Assembly (NCBI GenBank): GCA_035939775.1
Contig: DASZFO010000297.1
Location: forward strand, 1 to 42,251
Direction of reading: 5' to 3'
DNA from: Pirellulales bacterium
GTDB lineage: Bacteria; Planctomycetota; Planctomycetia; Pirellulales; DATAWG01
Length of the DNA: 42,251 nucleotides
The notes below the pieces were generated by a model. The model worked only from the letters and a program-made list of their open reading frames with translations, ran no database searches and was not told the DNA's origin. A program made the translations under genes and the position numbers. How positions within the stretch are numbered: position 1 is the first letter of the stretch; every line of letters starts with the position of its first letter. Positions 9,401 to 17,779 of this stretch are shown here, piece after piece.

Positions 9401-9846
9401 TCACGCTTGCGATCGCCGCGCCGGCAAGTCCGGCCAAGCCGGGAGACAAAGTCGAAATCCCGCTGACGCTCAATCGTCTCTATGGCTTCAGCGACTCCGT
9501 GACCGTCGCCTTGGCCGATCCGAATGCCGCCGCAGGATTGCATGTCAGCGAGGTCTCGATTCCGGGCGGGCAAACGCACGGCAAACTCACCATCCAGCTC
9601 GATCCGAAGGTCCCGCTCGGCGATCACCCGTTCACCGTTCGCGCTCGCATGAACTTCAACGGCCAGCCGCTTCAAACCGATCAACCGGTGACATTGAAAG
9701 TGGACATGCCCCCGCCGGCCGAAAAGAAGCCCGATCCCGAAAAGAAGCCCGAGCTGGAGAAAAAGCCAGAAACGGAAAAGAAACAGGACTCCAGCGCGAA
9801 GCCGGACTCCGACAAGACAACAACGCCGCCAGACAAGAAATCATGA
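6481..9846 (+). CDS. Large exported protein with pre-peptidase (PPC)-type beta domains and an Ala/Lys-rich coiled coil
   Basis: This 1121-aa protein has a signal peptide (cleavage likely near AQLP, residue ~37). An IPT-like FPPGGKVGTSVDV start precedes two or more PPC-like repeats, each with the E.NDTAQQAQ, G.FNPRGDQDWYTFDAKKGDVYWIEV type sequence (about residues 150-240 and 360-490), then beta-rich regions. Residues ~736-953 are almost purely Ala, Lys, Glu, Asp, Thr and read as a long charged helix, followed by another beta domain and a Pro/Lys/Glu tail. Planctomycete operons with DUF1549 proteins often include such a protein; function is unknown, with binding or scaffold roles possible. Its TGA overlaps the next ATG (ATGA, 9843-9846), which implies translational coupling. 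Confidence 0.82.
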   Translation: MRNASRPRFFRHAVCLPIHRWFLTAGALLCCGTVRAQLPTAELTSVFPPGGKVGTSVDVALIGVDIDDAHALIFSHPGITAAPKMSAESQPEKAPHPLERQFTATISAAVPTGVYEVRAVGKYGVSNPRAFIVGNLNEVDGRQAGNSPTAPKEVPLESSVNGQMSPERADFFRFAAKKGQRVLVDCWAHRLDSKMDPAIVLLDANGREVARGKERVHSDLLLDYLVPADGSYTVKLYDFLYKGGGEYFYRLDVSTNPLVDFIMPPAGLAGTKRKYTLYGRNLPNSAPSELKTADGKPLEQVEVEIELPADPTAQQQLPINSIVEPSESFLDAFAYRLPTPRGDANPVNIFYATAPVTAEQEPNDTAQQAQKITPPCEIVGQFNPRGDQDWYTFDAKKGDVYWIEVYSQRMGMTTDPYLLVQRVKRNDKGVEEASDIAEVDDPPPSNKHERLETRYDTAGNDPWLRFTAPEDGAYRLLVRDLYYQSRGNPRFVYRLAVRRESPDFRLTAVVEPPQDPENQNRIPMWTPLLHKGETTGVTVIAARRDNFNGEVHVGVDGLPEGISCSGATLGPGVDVGTLVFSAAERVAPWSGMLKLSGKAKINGAEMVREARAGTIVWTTNNREQEPVRFRMCSHVPLAICGSDLAVSGVQLGDGKPLETSIGGKLQIPVKVTRRGEFKRNLKLIPAGLPRELKIPEMNIGDGATDGNLQVDVRNGVPPGDYTFSCRVATHVTYRHEAETAAAATEAVKELEKLATEAAAAAKKSADDKAAADKVAADAAATAKQTAEALTTASKSLTDSQTSLKATQDSKVAAQRTANDAAAKATEAAKAKETVDKKRAETDPDKAKALADAKKAAEEAAKQTAEKSAQAAAQLAAADKAVKETETAVASFLTVMVVVEKAANDAAAKAKAASDAKSAAEVAANAASERSKAAAADKQAAAERARLANEKAQPRDVLAIFYTTPATLKIAATPITLAIAAPASPAKPGDKVEIPLTLNRLYGFSDSVTVALADPNAAAGLHVSEVSIPGGQTHGKLTIQLDPKVPLGDHPFTVRARMNFNGQPLQTDQPVTLKVDMPPPAEKKPDPEKKPELEKKPETEKKQDSSAKPDSDKTTTPPDKKS

Positions 9847-12842
9847 TCGCTCGTCCGTTCCTGCAAATCGCGCCGATTGTGTTGTTGCTTGCGTTCGGGA
9901 CGCTCGTCTGCACAGCGGCTCGCGCCGACGATGCGCCGAAGAAAGTGCGGCCGAAATCGTCGGCCAAAGCGACGCCGATCGCCATCGCCGATCTGAAGCG
10001 CGACAAACCGGTCGATTTCGAGACGGAGGTGCTTCCCGTTCTCCGCCGCAACTGCATCGCCTGCCACAACAGCACGAAGTCGGAAGATCATCTCGTGCTT
10101 GAAACTCCCCAGACGATTCTCAAAGGGGGCGATAGCGGTCCGGCCGTCGTGCCCAAGAAGAGCGGCGAAAGCCTGATGCTCAAAGCGGCCGCCCATCTCG
10201 ACGATCCGACGATGCCGCCGGTGGACAACAACGTGAAAGCGGCGCCCCTCACGCCCGACGAGCTGGGCCTCATCAAGCTCTGGATCGATCAAGGGGCGGC
10301 CGGGCAGGTCACGGGCTCGGCCGCGCCGCTCAAGTGGCAAAAGCTGCCGCCGACGGTCAGCCCGATCCTCGCCGTGGCGATTACTCCCGACGGGCAGTTC
10401 GTCGCCTGCGGCCGCGCGAACGACATTGTCGTCTATCACCTGTCGTCCGGCGCCCAGGTCGCGCGGCTCGTCGATCCGGCCCTGGCGGGCCGGTCCGGCG
10501 CGAAGGCCCCCGGCATCGCCCATCTCGATCTCGTGCAATCGCTGGCGTTCGATCCCTCGGGCGATCTGCTTGCCTCCGGCGGCTATCGAGAGGTGAAGCT
10601 CTGGCGCCGGCCGCATGATACGAAGCTCGCCGAGTTGGCTGGCTCGAGCGATTCGATTCGGGCCGTGGCGGTGAGCGGCGACGGAAGGCTGGCCGTCACC
10701 GGGGAATCCGGCGGTGCGATCAGGATTTGGGAGCTGCCCAGCGGCAAATCGCTGCAAACATGCACCGGCCACACCGCCGCAGTCACCGGTCTGCGATTCT
10801 CGGCGGACGGCACGAAGCTCTTCTCCGTCTCGCTCGACAAGTCGATCCGCGTTTGGACCACGATGGATGGCAAATCGGCTGGCCAAATCGATACGCCCGC
10901 GCCGATCAACGCGCTCACGCTCGCCGCCGGCGGAACTCAAATCTGCACCGGCCACGCCGACAATGTGATTCGCATTTGGGCCCTGCCGGATGCGAAGGAT
11001 GTTAAGGACGCGAAAGATGGTAAACCGCCTACGGCGCTTAAGGAACTCAAGGGGCATGGCGGCCCGATCACGGCACTCGTCACCCTGCCGACCAATGACA
11101 AGGAAATCATCTCCGGCAGCGAAGATGGGACAGCGCGGCAGTGGAATGTGGAGAGCGGTAATTCGTCGCGCCAGCTTCAGCATGGCGGCGCAGTCACGGC
11201 CATTGCCGTTCGGCCCGACGGCAAGCGGATCGCTTCGGCTGGTGCGACTAAATCGGTGAAGCTTTGGAACGCGGACAACAATCAGCTCGTCGCCGAGCTG
11301 CGCGGCGATTTTCGCACTCGCGTCGAAATTGGCCGGCTCGATCGGTCTGTCGATGTCGCGCGGTTCAAAGTAGCCGACCAGAAGCGACTCTTGAAGGAAG
11401 CCGAAGACCGCCTGAAGCAAGAGACCGACGCCATCCCGAAGGCGAAGGAGGCCAAGACTGCCGCCGAGAAGGAGCTTGCCGAAAGGTCGGCCGCCGCCAA
11501 ACCTGCCCTCGATGCCAGGGCCGCCGCGGCGAAAGAGGCCGAGTCCGCCGTCGCGGCCGCGAAAGCCGCGGCCGAAAAGCTCAATGAATCCAAGGCCGCA
11601 GTCGAGAAGGATTCAAAGAACAAGGATCTCGCAAAGGCAGCCGACGACGCCAAGAAGGCGGGCGCCGAGGCGGACAAGAAAGTGGCCGAGACGAAGCGCC
11701 GCGTCGAGGAAACGACCACTGCGGCGAAGCAGCCTCAGCGCGAGGTCAAGCGCGCGGAAAAGGCCGTTGAGGCTGCCGCCCGTCGCGTTGAAACGACCGA
11801 GCAAGCTGCCAAGCAGGCGAGCGAAGAACTGCCGATCTTGAAGAAGGCCGCCGACGAAGCCGAAGGCGCCCAGAAACAAGCGGAGTCGGCCGCTGCAAAT
11901 GGCAAGAAAAAGGCCAAGGATTCGGAGGCGACGCCGCGAGCGCTGGCCTTCTCGCCCGATAACCTCTATCTGGCGGTCGGCGGCGACAACGCGCTCGTGC
12001 AAACGTGGTCGGCCGAAAACGGCGCTCCCGCCGACACGTTTTCCGGCCAGAGCGGCGCGGTCCAATCGTTGGCTTACGCCGGCGCTGGCGCGATCCTCGC
12101 CGCGGCCGACAAATCGGCCGTGCTCTGGAACGCGCAAGCTCCCTGGACGCTCGCGCGGACGATCGGCGGTCCGGAGGATCCGAAGACTCTAGTCGATCGC
12201 GTGATCGCGCTCGATTTCAGCCCCGATGGCAAGCTTCTGGCCACGGGGAGTGGCGAACCATCGCGGAGCGGCGAACTCAAGCTCTGGAATCCCACGGACG
12301 GCAGCGTCGTCCGTACGATTCCGGATGCTCACAGCGACACGATCTTCTGCGTCCGCTTCTCGCCCAATGGAGAGCAGCTTGCAAGCTGCGGGGCCGATCG
12401 GTTCGTGAAGGTTTGGAGCACCGCGACCGGTGCGCTCGTCAAGCCGTTTGAAGGGCACACGCATCACGTGCTCGGCGTTGCCTGGCAGTCGGACGGCAAG
12501 GGCCTGGCAAGCTGTGGGGCGGACAACGTAGTCAAGATCTGGGACGTTCCCTCCGGCGAGCAACGGCGCACGATCGAAGGCTTCGGCAAAGAGGTGACGG
12601 CGATCAGCTACGTCGGCGGCGCCCAGCGGGTGCTCACCACCTCCGGCGACCGCACCGTGCGGCTGCACAACACGGAAAACGGCGGCAACGAACGCAACTT
12701 CGGCGGAGCCAGCGATTTCCTCTACTCCCTCGCGGTCACGCCCGACGGCAAAACCGTCGTCGCCGGCGGGCAAGACAGCATCCTCCGCGTCTGGAGCATC
12801 GAGAACACGCAGCTCATCCGCCAATTCGAGCCGCCGCGGTGA
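9843..12842 (+). CDS. Exported cytochrome c-domain / WD40 beta-propeller protein split by a coiled coil
   Basis: This 999-aa protein has a signal peptide (~1-27) and a planctomycete cytochrome c domain with CIACH (CxxCH, residues 71-75) and the family's MPP (DDPTMPPVDN) region. WD40 repeats run from ~170 to 490 and resume at ~695 to the C-terminus (typical units end in IRIW, VKLW, IRVW, VKVW). Between the two propeller blocks, residues ~500-690 form a charged Ala/Lys/Glu-rich coiled coil. The protein probably binds haem in the envelope and uses the propeller for protein contacts. It starts within the stop of the preceding gene and is the last gene of the operon; a hairpin at 12901 follows. 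Confidence 0.9.
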   Translation: MIARPFLQIAPIVLLLAFGTLVCTAARADDAPKKVRPKSSAKATPIAIADLKRDKPVDFETEVLPVLRRNCIACHNSTKSEDHLVLETPQTILKGGDSGPAVVPKKSGESLMLKAAAHLDDPTMPPVDNNVKAAPLTPDELGLIKLWIDQGAAGQVTGSAAPLKWQKLPPTVSPILAVAITPDGQFVACGRANDIVVYHLSSGAQVARLVDPALAGRSGAKAPGIAHLDLVQSLAFDPSGDLLASGGYREVKLWRRPHDTKLAELAGSSDSIRAVAVSGDGRLAVTGESGGAIRIWELPSGKSLQTCTGHTAAVTGLRFSADGTKLFSVSLDKSIRVWTTMDGKSAGQIDTPAPINALTLAAGGTQICTGHADNVIRIWALPDAKDVKDAKDGKPPTALKELKGHGGPITALVTLPTNDKEIISGSEDGTARQWNVESGNSSRQLQHGGAVTAIAVRPDGKRIASAGATKSVKLWNADNNQLVAELRGDFRTRVEIGRLDRSVDVARFKVADQKRLLKEAEDRLKQETDAIPKAKEAKTAAEKELAERSAAAKPALDARAAAAKEAESAVAAAKAAAEKLNESKAAVEKDSKNKDLAKAADDAKKAGAEADKKVAETKRRVEETTTAAKQPQREVKRAEKAVEAAARRVETTEQAAKQASEELPILKKAADEAEGAQKQAESAAANGKKKAKDSEATPRALAFSPDNLYLAVGGDNALVQTWSAENGAPADTFSGQSGAVQSLAYAGAGAILAAADKSAVLWNAQAPWTLARTIGGPEDPKTLVDRVIALDFSPDGKLLATGSGEPSRSGELKLWNPTDGSVVRTIPDAHSDTIFCVRFSPNGEQLASCGADRFVKVWSTATGALVKPFEGHTHHVLGVAWQSDGKGLASCGADNVVKIWDVPSGEQRRTIEGFGKEVTAISYVGGAQRVLTTSGDRTVRLHNTENGGNERNFGGASDFLYSLAVTPDGKTVVAGGQDSILRVWSIENTQLIRQFEPPR

Positions 12843-12900
12843 CGCGGCTAGCAGCGAGTGAAGAGAGCGATGAGCGTCATTGCCCCTTCAGGTTTACGTA

Positions 12901-12921
12901 GCCCAGGCGTTCACGCCTGGG
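12901..12921. terminator. Hairpin between converging genes
   Basis: The perfect palindrome cccaggcg-ttca-cgcctggg lies between the end of the cytochrome operon (+) and the end of cinA (-). It could act as a bidirectional terminator, although no T-run follows on either strand. It may simply be another dispersed repeat. Confidence 0.35.
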
Positions 12922-12985
12922 ATTCGGTCGGATAAAACATACTGTCCTTCCAAGCGCCATTCACGGGGCATTCCTGGGCTTCGGC

Positions 12986-14455
12986 TTATGCATGAAGAAG
13001 CTCGAGCCTCAAGAGATTGAGCGCTTGTTTGGCGGCGCGGAGTTTGAGGATGTCGGCAGGGCCGGCGTAGGGGGAAGAGCGGGCGCGGATGCCGGCGGGA
13101 GTGGCGATGGCGTAGTAGAAACGCGGTGGAACGGGCGCGGCTGGGTCGTATAAGGGAAGTTCGCCGATGGCCAGTGCATAGTCGGAGCTGAGGCGGAGCC
13201 GGCCGGCGGCGGCGAGAGCGCTGACGATGGATTCCGTCGCGGCGTCGGGGGGAAGGGCATGGCCGGTGGATTCGATGAGCTGACTGCGTGATTGCGGCGA
13301 CGTGACGACAAAGCCGCCCAGGTAAGGTGCGTTGGGGAGTTGATCTGTCCCCTCTCTCTTTGGAAGAGGGTTAGGGCGAAGGGAACCGGCAGTCGATGGT
13401 GCTTCACCCTCACCCCGTCCCTCTCCCAGAGGGAGAGGGAGATTCGGCGGCAAGCCACCGAGTTGGTGCAGAGCACTATCCTGCGCGGTCGAAAGCCAAT
13501 CGGCGATTAGTCCGCCGGTGCCCCATTCCGCGGTTGCCAGCGTTTTTCCTTTGGCGGCCAAGAGGCGGATGACGGCGTCTTGCAGCTCGTCGTCCTCTTC
13601 GCCGAACGCCAGATCGCCGAGGCAGTCGTGGATCGTGTCGACCGTCGGCTCCATCGCGGCCAGGCACGCCTCGCGGCTTTCGCCGGTTGCGGCGATGCGG
13701 AGCGTGATCGTCGCCCCGCTCACGGTAATGCCGACCTGCGGCTCGCGCCCTCGGCGGATCAAGTCCGGGAGCATCGCTTCCAAGTCGCTCTCGCCGACGC
13801 CGAAGCATTTGATCCGGCGATAGCAAATGATGCGCGGGGAAGGGAGCATTTCGCGGATCGCGGGCGCGACGCTGTCGTTCCACATCCGCTTCATTTCAGC
13901 CGGAACGCCCGGCAAAGCGAACACGCGGCATGTGCCGCCCGCCGGTGAATCCTCATTCGGAGCGCAAGTGTATTCGTCACGCTCCGCGTGACGAACGTCC
14001 TCACGCGGAGCGTGAGGAGTACACTGGCGGGGCACCGTCAAATCGATCCCTGGCGCCGTTCCTTCGGGATTGGGGACCACGCGGCTGCCGGCGGGGAACA
14101 TCGCCTGCACGCGGTTGCGCTCAGGCATCGGCCGCTGCCGCCGCGCGAAGAGCCGCTCGATGTGCTCCAGCGCGGCCGGATCGAGCGTGAGTTCCCGGCC
14201 TATCGCGGCGGCGAGAACGTCGCGCGTGAGATCGTCGGCGGTGGGTCCCAAGCCGCCGCTGGCTACGACGACATCGGCCCGCTCGATCGCCGCGCGAAAC
14301 ACCCGAACATTGGCGTCGAGATCGTCGGCCACGGTCGTGTGATACATCACGCGCAAGCCGAGTTCCCCCAGCCGCTCGCTGAGCCATTGGCTATTCGTGT
14401 CCAGCCGCTGGCCGCTGGTGAGTTCGTCGCCGATGGAGATGACTTCAGCAAGCAT
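12986..14455 (-). CDS. cinA: CinA-like protein (competence/damage-inducible, NMN deamidase family) with in-frame repeat insertions
   Basis: This 489-aa protein starts at ATG 14455 (MLAEVISIGDEL); an earlier ATG at 14488 would add only 11 unlikely residues. The N-terminal MoCF-binding-like domain is clear (SIGDELTSG..LDTNSQWL, SGGLGPTADDLTRD, FALPGVPAEMKRMW). The C-terminal CinA/PncC domain, which in active enzymes converts NMN to nicotinic acid mononucleotide, is present (KTLATAE..TGGLIADWL), but the family signature AES(C/A)TGG reads AEWGTGG, so the conserved Ser is missing. Two palindromic repeats are inserted in frame: one at about residues 144-163 (TPHAPREDV..), one at ~337-370 (LPLPLGEGRGEGE..). 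Usual length is ~410-420 aa; the inserts explain the excess. Deamidase activity is doubtful. Confidence 0.88.
   Translation of the reverse strand: MLAEVISIGDELTSGQRLDTNSQWLSERLGELGLRVMYHTTVADDLDANVRVFRAAIERADVVVASGGLGPTADDLTRDVLAAAIGRELTLDPAALEHIERLFARRQRPMPERNRVQAMFPAGSRVVPNPEGTAPGIDLTVPRQCTPHAPREDVRHAERDEYTCAPNEDSPAGGTCRVFALPGVPAEMKRMWNDSVAPAIREMLPSPRIICYRRIKCFGVGESDLEAMLPDLIRRGREPQVGITVSGATITLRIAATGESREACLAAMEPTVDTIHDCLGDLAFGEEDDELQDAVIRLLAAKGKTLATAEWGTGGLIADWLSTAQDSALHQLGGLPPNLPLPLGEGRGEGEAPSTAGSLRPNPLPKREGTDQLPNAPYLGGFVVTSPQSRSQLIESTGHALPPDAATESIVSALAAAGRLRLSSDYALAIGELPLYDPAAPVPPRFYYAIATPAGIRARSSPYAGPADILKLRAAKQALNLLRLELLHA
13347..13444. repeat. CCCTC/GAGGG palindromic repeat inside the cinA C-terminal domain
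   Basis: The stretch contains cccctctctctttggaagag and, after a spacer, ccctcaccccgtccctctcc..gagggagagggag. It matches the 510-562 element in type and is translated in cinA as a Pro/Gly/Glu-rich insert of about 33 residues directly after LHQLGG. Its total length is compatible with an uninterrupted reading frame. Confidence 0.75.
13968..14024. repeat. 57-bp palindrome inside the cinA N-terminal domain
   Basis: The arms gtgtattcgtcacgctccgc and gcggagcgtgaggagtacac are near-perfect complements around a short centre, making a long hairpin. It is translated within cinA as CTPHAPREDVRHAERDEYTC, a segment absent from the family, between GTAPGIDL and CRVFALPGVP. Confidence 0.8.
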
Positions 14456-14580
14456 TGGGGCCAGAGGCCGGGGACCAGGGAAAAGCATCCGCCTGCGTCG
14501 GATGGCATTAGTTTACCGCGTGTATTGTTTCTCTCGTCAACATCCGCTTGCGCTTCCCCTGGTCTCCGGCCTCTGGCCCC

Positions 14581-16014
14581 TTACCCCACCGCATCCGGTC
14601 CGATTAGACGGCCGACGGGGCGGCCGATTAGCACCGCACACATGCCTCCGCGCTGGGCCACGTTGACGACTTGCTTTTGCGATGCCCGCCCCAGGATTGC
14701 CACGCCAAACTTCGTCGGGGCGAATCCCATCACCAAATAGAACGGCTCGACCTGCACGCTGCCGTCGCCGTCGAGCACGGGGAATTCGCTTACCGGGATC
14801 GCCGCCAACCGCTGCACGACCCAGGGATTGGCGGGATCGGCTAGCGCCAGCTCGATCTCGGTTTCCCATTCCGGCTGGCTCACGAGATGGCCGAGCACGA
14901 CGCGGTCGCCGCCGTACGATCGGTTCGGCTTGAGGACCAGGATTTCGCGCTCGTCGCGGACGAATTCGAGCAGGTCTCCCGTGCTGCCGTCGGGGAGCAT
15001 CGTGCGGCGATCATAGACCAGCCGCGTCCAAAGCACGTGCCGGCGGAAGACCTGCCGCTCATCGGGATTGAAATACTTGCCGAATCGCGGATCGGTCAGG
15101 ATCTCCCAAGCGCTCTTGTGGTCGAATTCTCCGGCCAGCGATGAAATGATCCGGTTCTCACGGAACAGCACCCGTAGCGGCTCGATATTCACCCCTTCCT
15201 CGTGCTCCAGCGCGATCAGGTCGCGGACCTCGTAATCGCGATAGGCGATATCGACCGGGCTATCTTCATACCAGACCTCGCCGTCTCGAATATGAAGTTC
15301 CGCCGGATCGGCGTGCATGATCTTCAGCCCGTGGCGCTGCAGATAGTATTCGGCCAGCGGGGCCTGCTCGTCGATCCCGGTGCCGGAGTATTTCGGTTCG
15401 ATGAAGCAGACGTGGTGCCCCTTGCGGCCGATCGCTTCGAGATGATCCACCAGCTCTTGGATGAACAACTCGCGCAGGTCTTGTCCCTGCTCCATCACGA
15501 GCTTCGGATCGTGCCGCTGCAGAACCGGCAGCACCAGATCGATCAGCAACTGCTCTGCCGTCGGGCAAAGATGGATCCCGCCGACGCCTGACAGGTTCGG
15601 CTCGATCAGCTTGAGCGAATCTTTCCACATCGGGCTGGTGAATTCAATCACGCCATCGAGCCGGCCGATGACCGGATTGTTGTCGCGCTGGCTCGGTCCC
15701 CAGGCGTCGCGGAGCCATCGGTCCTCGGCCTCCGTGAGCGGCACGACCGCCCGCACCTCGGGATCGGCCAAATACATCTCGGGCAGCCGCTTGAGCGCGT
15801 TAAGGATCGTGAGCGTGACGAAATGGAGATAGGCCAATTGATCCGGCATCACTCCGGTCGGCCGGGCGAGCACGCGAATGATTTCTTCAACGCCATCGCG
15901 CTGATAAATGAGCCGCCGCCGCCGCGATTCGACCGTCATTTTCCGAATCAGATTTGCCAGCACCTCGGACGGCAGCGCGTAAAAGGCCTTACGCACTCGG
16001 CTATCGAGGCTCAA
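14581..16014 (-). CDS. ATP-grasp-like protein (possible circularly permuted ATP-grasp / glutathionylspermidine synthase-like)
   Basis: This 477-aa soluble protein has no signal peptide. A C-terminal region with ILVLKPNRSYGGDRVVLG (about residues 360-377) looks like the nucleotide-binding Lys and Gly-rich loop of ATP-grasp ligases, and WVVQRLAAIPVSEFPV and QVEPFYLVMGFAPTKFGVAILGRAS resemble the metal-binding end of that fold. The N-terminal ~330 residues have acidic and aromatic patches (MKWKDS-like, FIEPKYSGTGIDEQAPLAEYY) that I cannot assign. The likely chemistry is carboxylate-amine ligation, but substrate is unknown. It lies ~125 bp upstream of cinA on the same strand, so the two may be co-transcribed. 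Confidence 0.6.
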   Translation of the reverse strand: MSLDSRVRKAFYALPSEVLANLIRKMTVESRRRRLIYQRDGVEEIIRVLARPTGVMPDQLAYLHFVTLTILNALKRLPEMYLADPEVRAVVPLTEAEDRWLRDAWGPSQRDNNPVIGRLDGVIEFTSPMWKDSLKLIEPNLSGVGGIHLCPTAEQLLIDLVLPVLQRHDPKLVMEQGQDLRELFIQELVDHLEAIGRKGHHVCFIEPKYSGTGIDEQAPLAEYYLQRHGLKIMHADPAELHIRDGEVWYEDSPVDIAYRDYEVRDLIALEHEEGVNIEPLRVLFRENRIISSLAGEFDHKSAWEILTDPRFGKYFNPDERQVFRRHVLWTRLVYDRRTMLPDGSTGDLLEFVRDEREILVLKPNRSYGGDRVVLGHLVSQPEWETEIELALADPANPWVVQRLAAIPVSEFPVLDGDGSVQVEPFYLVMGFAPTKFGVAILGRASQKQVVNVAQRGGMCAVLIGRPVGRLIGPDAVG

Positions 16015-16103
16015 ACCGCTCAGGCCTAGTTCTTCGGCAGGAGTTAGCGTGGCAGCCTCTCTAGGGGGAAAATGTCGAACGCCTAATGCCTAAGGACGAA
16101 GCC

Positions 16104-16497
16104 GTAGGGTGCGTCAAGTCCGCGCAGACGCACCGGAACCTGCCGCAATGCCAATCTCACCTGCCCCTCGGCGCGCCTGCGCTGTGGCTTGTCGCACCCT
16201 ACCGACGCTTCGACGTTCCCGCATTGGGTATTCCCGCATCATTTTCATGGCGGTCGACGGATAGCACAAGGGCGGATGAGTTCGGGTAGCCCCTGTCCGA
16301 ACCAGCGGGCCGCTTGTATTCTGGCACTAGTCAACCGTGCGGTGGGGTGGCTGGGGCTGGAGGCGGCCGCCGAAGCCGCACCAGCACCACAGCCGGAGCA
16401 CCGCTTCGCTATGTTCCGGCCACCGCCGCCTGTACTCCGGCATTAGTCGACGTCTCGCAGCGTTCCGGTGCGTCTGCGCGGACTTGACACACCCTAC
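16104..16497. repeat. 394-bp element bounded by 36-bp inverted repeats
   Basis: The left arm (16104-16139, gtagggtgcgtcaagtccgc..gcaccggaac) recurs inverted at 16462-16497 (gttccggtgcgtc..gacacaccctac) with only a base or two changed. The ~320 bp between contain no recognised gene, but include another gcaccctacc tag. This fills most of the 16015-16534 gap. It could be two facing copies of a REP-like repeat or a MITE-like unit. No flanking target duplication was obvious by eye. Confidence 0.6.
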
Positions 16498-16534
16498 CCG
16501 CTCATCAATCGCCACTCGTCATTTCGACAACCGC

Positions 16535-17764
16535 ATGAAACTCGCCCTGCTGGGAGCCGACGATGCGATGCTGGCCATTGCTCGCCGCGCGCTGGAAAAG
16601 GGGTTGCATGAGATCGTATTGTTGACCGAACAGGATGTCACCGGCCACGAAGTCGAATCGATCGCGCGGCTTCGCGCGAGCCTGCCCGGCCGCGCGGAAA
16701 TCGCCTGGGAAACGCTGCTCTACGGCCATCCGGTCGACGCGGTGCTCGTGGCCCGAGGGCCCGATCAAGAGTTCCGCGCCGATCAGCTTCGCAAACTGGT
16801 TCAAGCCGCAATGCCGCTATTGGTCTCGCACCCGGTGCTCGACTCGATGCTCGTTTACTATGAGCTGGACATGATCCGTCGCGAGACGGGCTGCGTGATG
16901 CTGGCCGACTTGCCGTGGCGCTGGCATCCGGCGGCGGCGCAATTGGCCGCGTTGATTGCAGAGGGCGAAAACTCGTCGATCGGCGCGATTGGCCAGGCTG
17001 TCTTCGAGCGGTCGCTTGGCCGCCGCGATAAATCCGCCGTGCTTGCACAGTTCGCCCGCGACGTCGATCTGATCCGCGCCACCTGCTGCGACGTGACAAA
17101 GCTCTCGGCCCTCGGATCGGCCGCGGACGAAGGGACCTACGCGAACCTCGGAGTGCAGATGACCATGCCTGGTTCGCTCGCCGTTCGATGGTCCGTCGGA
17201 CCGGTGGAGGAATCGCCGCGCGGGAGCTTGACCGTCGTCGGCACGCGCGGCAAGGCCATCCTGCTCATGCCCGACAACGCTGCCTGGCGATTGGAAACGC
17301 GGTTCGACGGCCTATCGGAAACGGAGCCATTTCAAAAGTGGGACGCTCCCGCCGCCGCGCTCGAAGAACTCGCGGCGGCGATTGAAGGCGAACCGCCGGC
17401 CGCCGATTGGAACGACGCCGCGCGCTCGGTCGAGCTGGCCGAAGCGATCGACCGCAGCCTCGCCAAGGGGCGCTCGATCGAATTGCACAACGAAGAATTC
17501 ACGGACATCGGCACCTTCAAAGGGACGATGACCTCGCTAGGTTGCGGGCTGTTGCTGGCCGGATTGTGCCTGCTGCTCGCCGTCGGCGTGGTCGAGGCAA
17601 TCGCCCGCAAGGCTGGCTTCGTCAAGCTAGCAGATGCCTTGCGGGCGTGGCCGTATTGGCTGGTCGGGTTTCTCGTCGTCTTCTTATTGCTTCAATTGAT
17701 TATGAAACTGGCGGCTCCAGGCGATTCGGGCAAGCACGAGTCTGACGATCGGTCCCAAACGTAA
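16535..17764 (+). CDS. Gfo/Idh/MocA-like oxidoreductase domain with two C-terminal membrane segments
   Basis: The ATG at 16535 begins MKLALLGADDAMLAIARRAL, a Rossmann-like start; the open frame upstream (from 16337) runs through the inverted-repeat element and is not protein-like. The 409-aa product resembles a Gfo/Idh/MocA fold (an N-terminal nucleotide domain, DAVLVARGPDQEF near the second strand, and a beta-rich middle around residues 190-280). The usual EKP motif is not visible, so NAD(P) binding is uncertain. Two hydrophobic segments near the end (about residues 333-355 and 372-392) suggest membrane attachment, unusual for this family. Neighbours give no pathway clue. Confidence 0.55.
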   Translation: MKLALLGADDAMLAIARRALEKGLHEIVLLTEQDVTGHEVESIARLRASLPGRAEIAWETLLYGHPVDAVLVARGPDQEFRADQLRKLVQAAMPLLVSHPVLDSMLVYYELDMIRRETGCVMLADLPWRWHPAAAQLAALIAEGENSSIGAIGQAVFERSLGRRDKSAVLAQFARDVDLIRATCCDVTKLSALGSAADEGTYANLGVQMTMPGSLAVRWSVGPVEESPRGSLTVVGTRGKAILLMPDNAAWRLETRFDGLSETEPFQKWDAPAAALEELAAAIEGEPPAADWNDAARSVELAEAIDRSLAKGRSIELHNEEFTDIGTFKGTMTSLGCGLLLAGLCLLLAVGVVEAIARKAGFVKLADALRAWPYWLVGFLVVFLLLQLIMKLAAPGDSGKHESDDRSQT

Positions 17765-17779
17765 GGACACATATCGGTT

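Noticed and set aside
9681-11420. Long minus-strand open frame (579 codons) opposite the PPC and WD40 genes
   Set aside because: It is a shadow of high-GC coding DNA; its composition is Arg/Asp/His-rich with no family pattern, while the plus-strand frames have clear domains.
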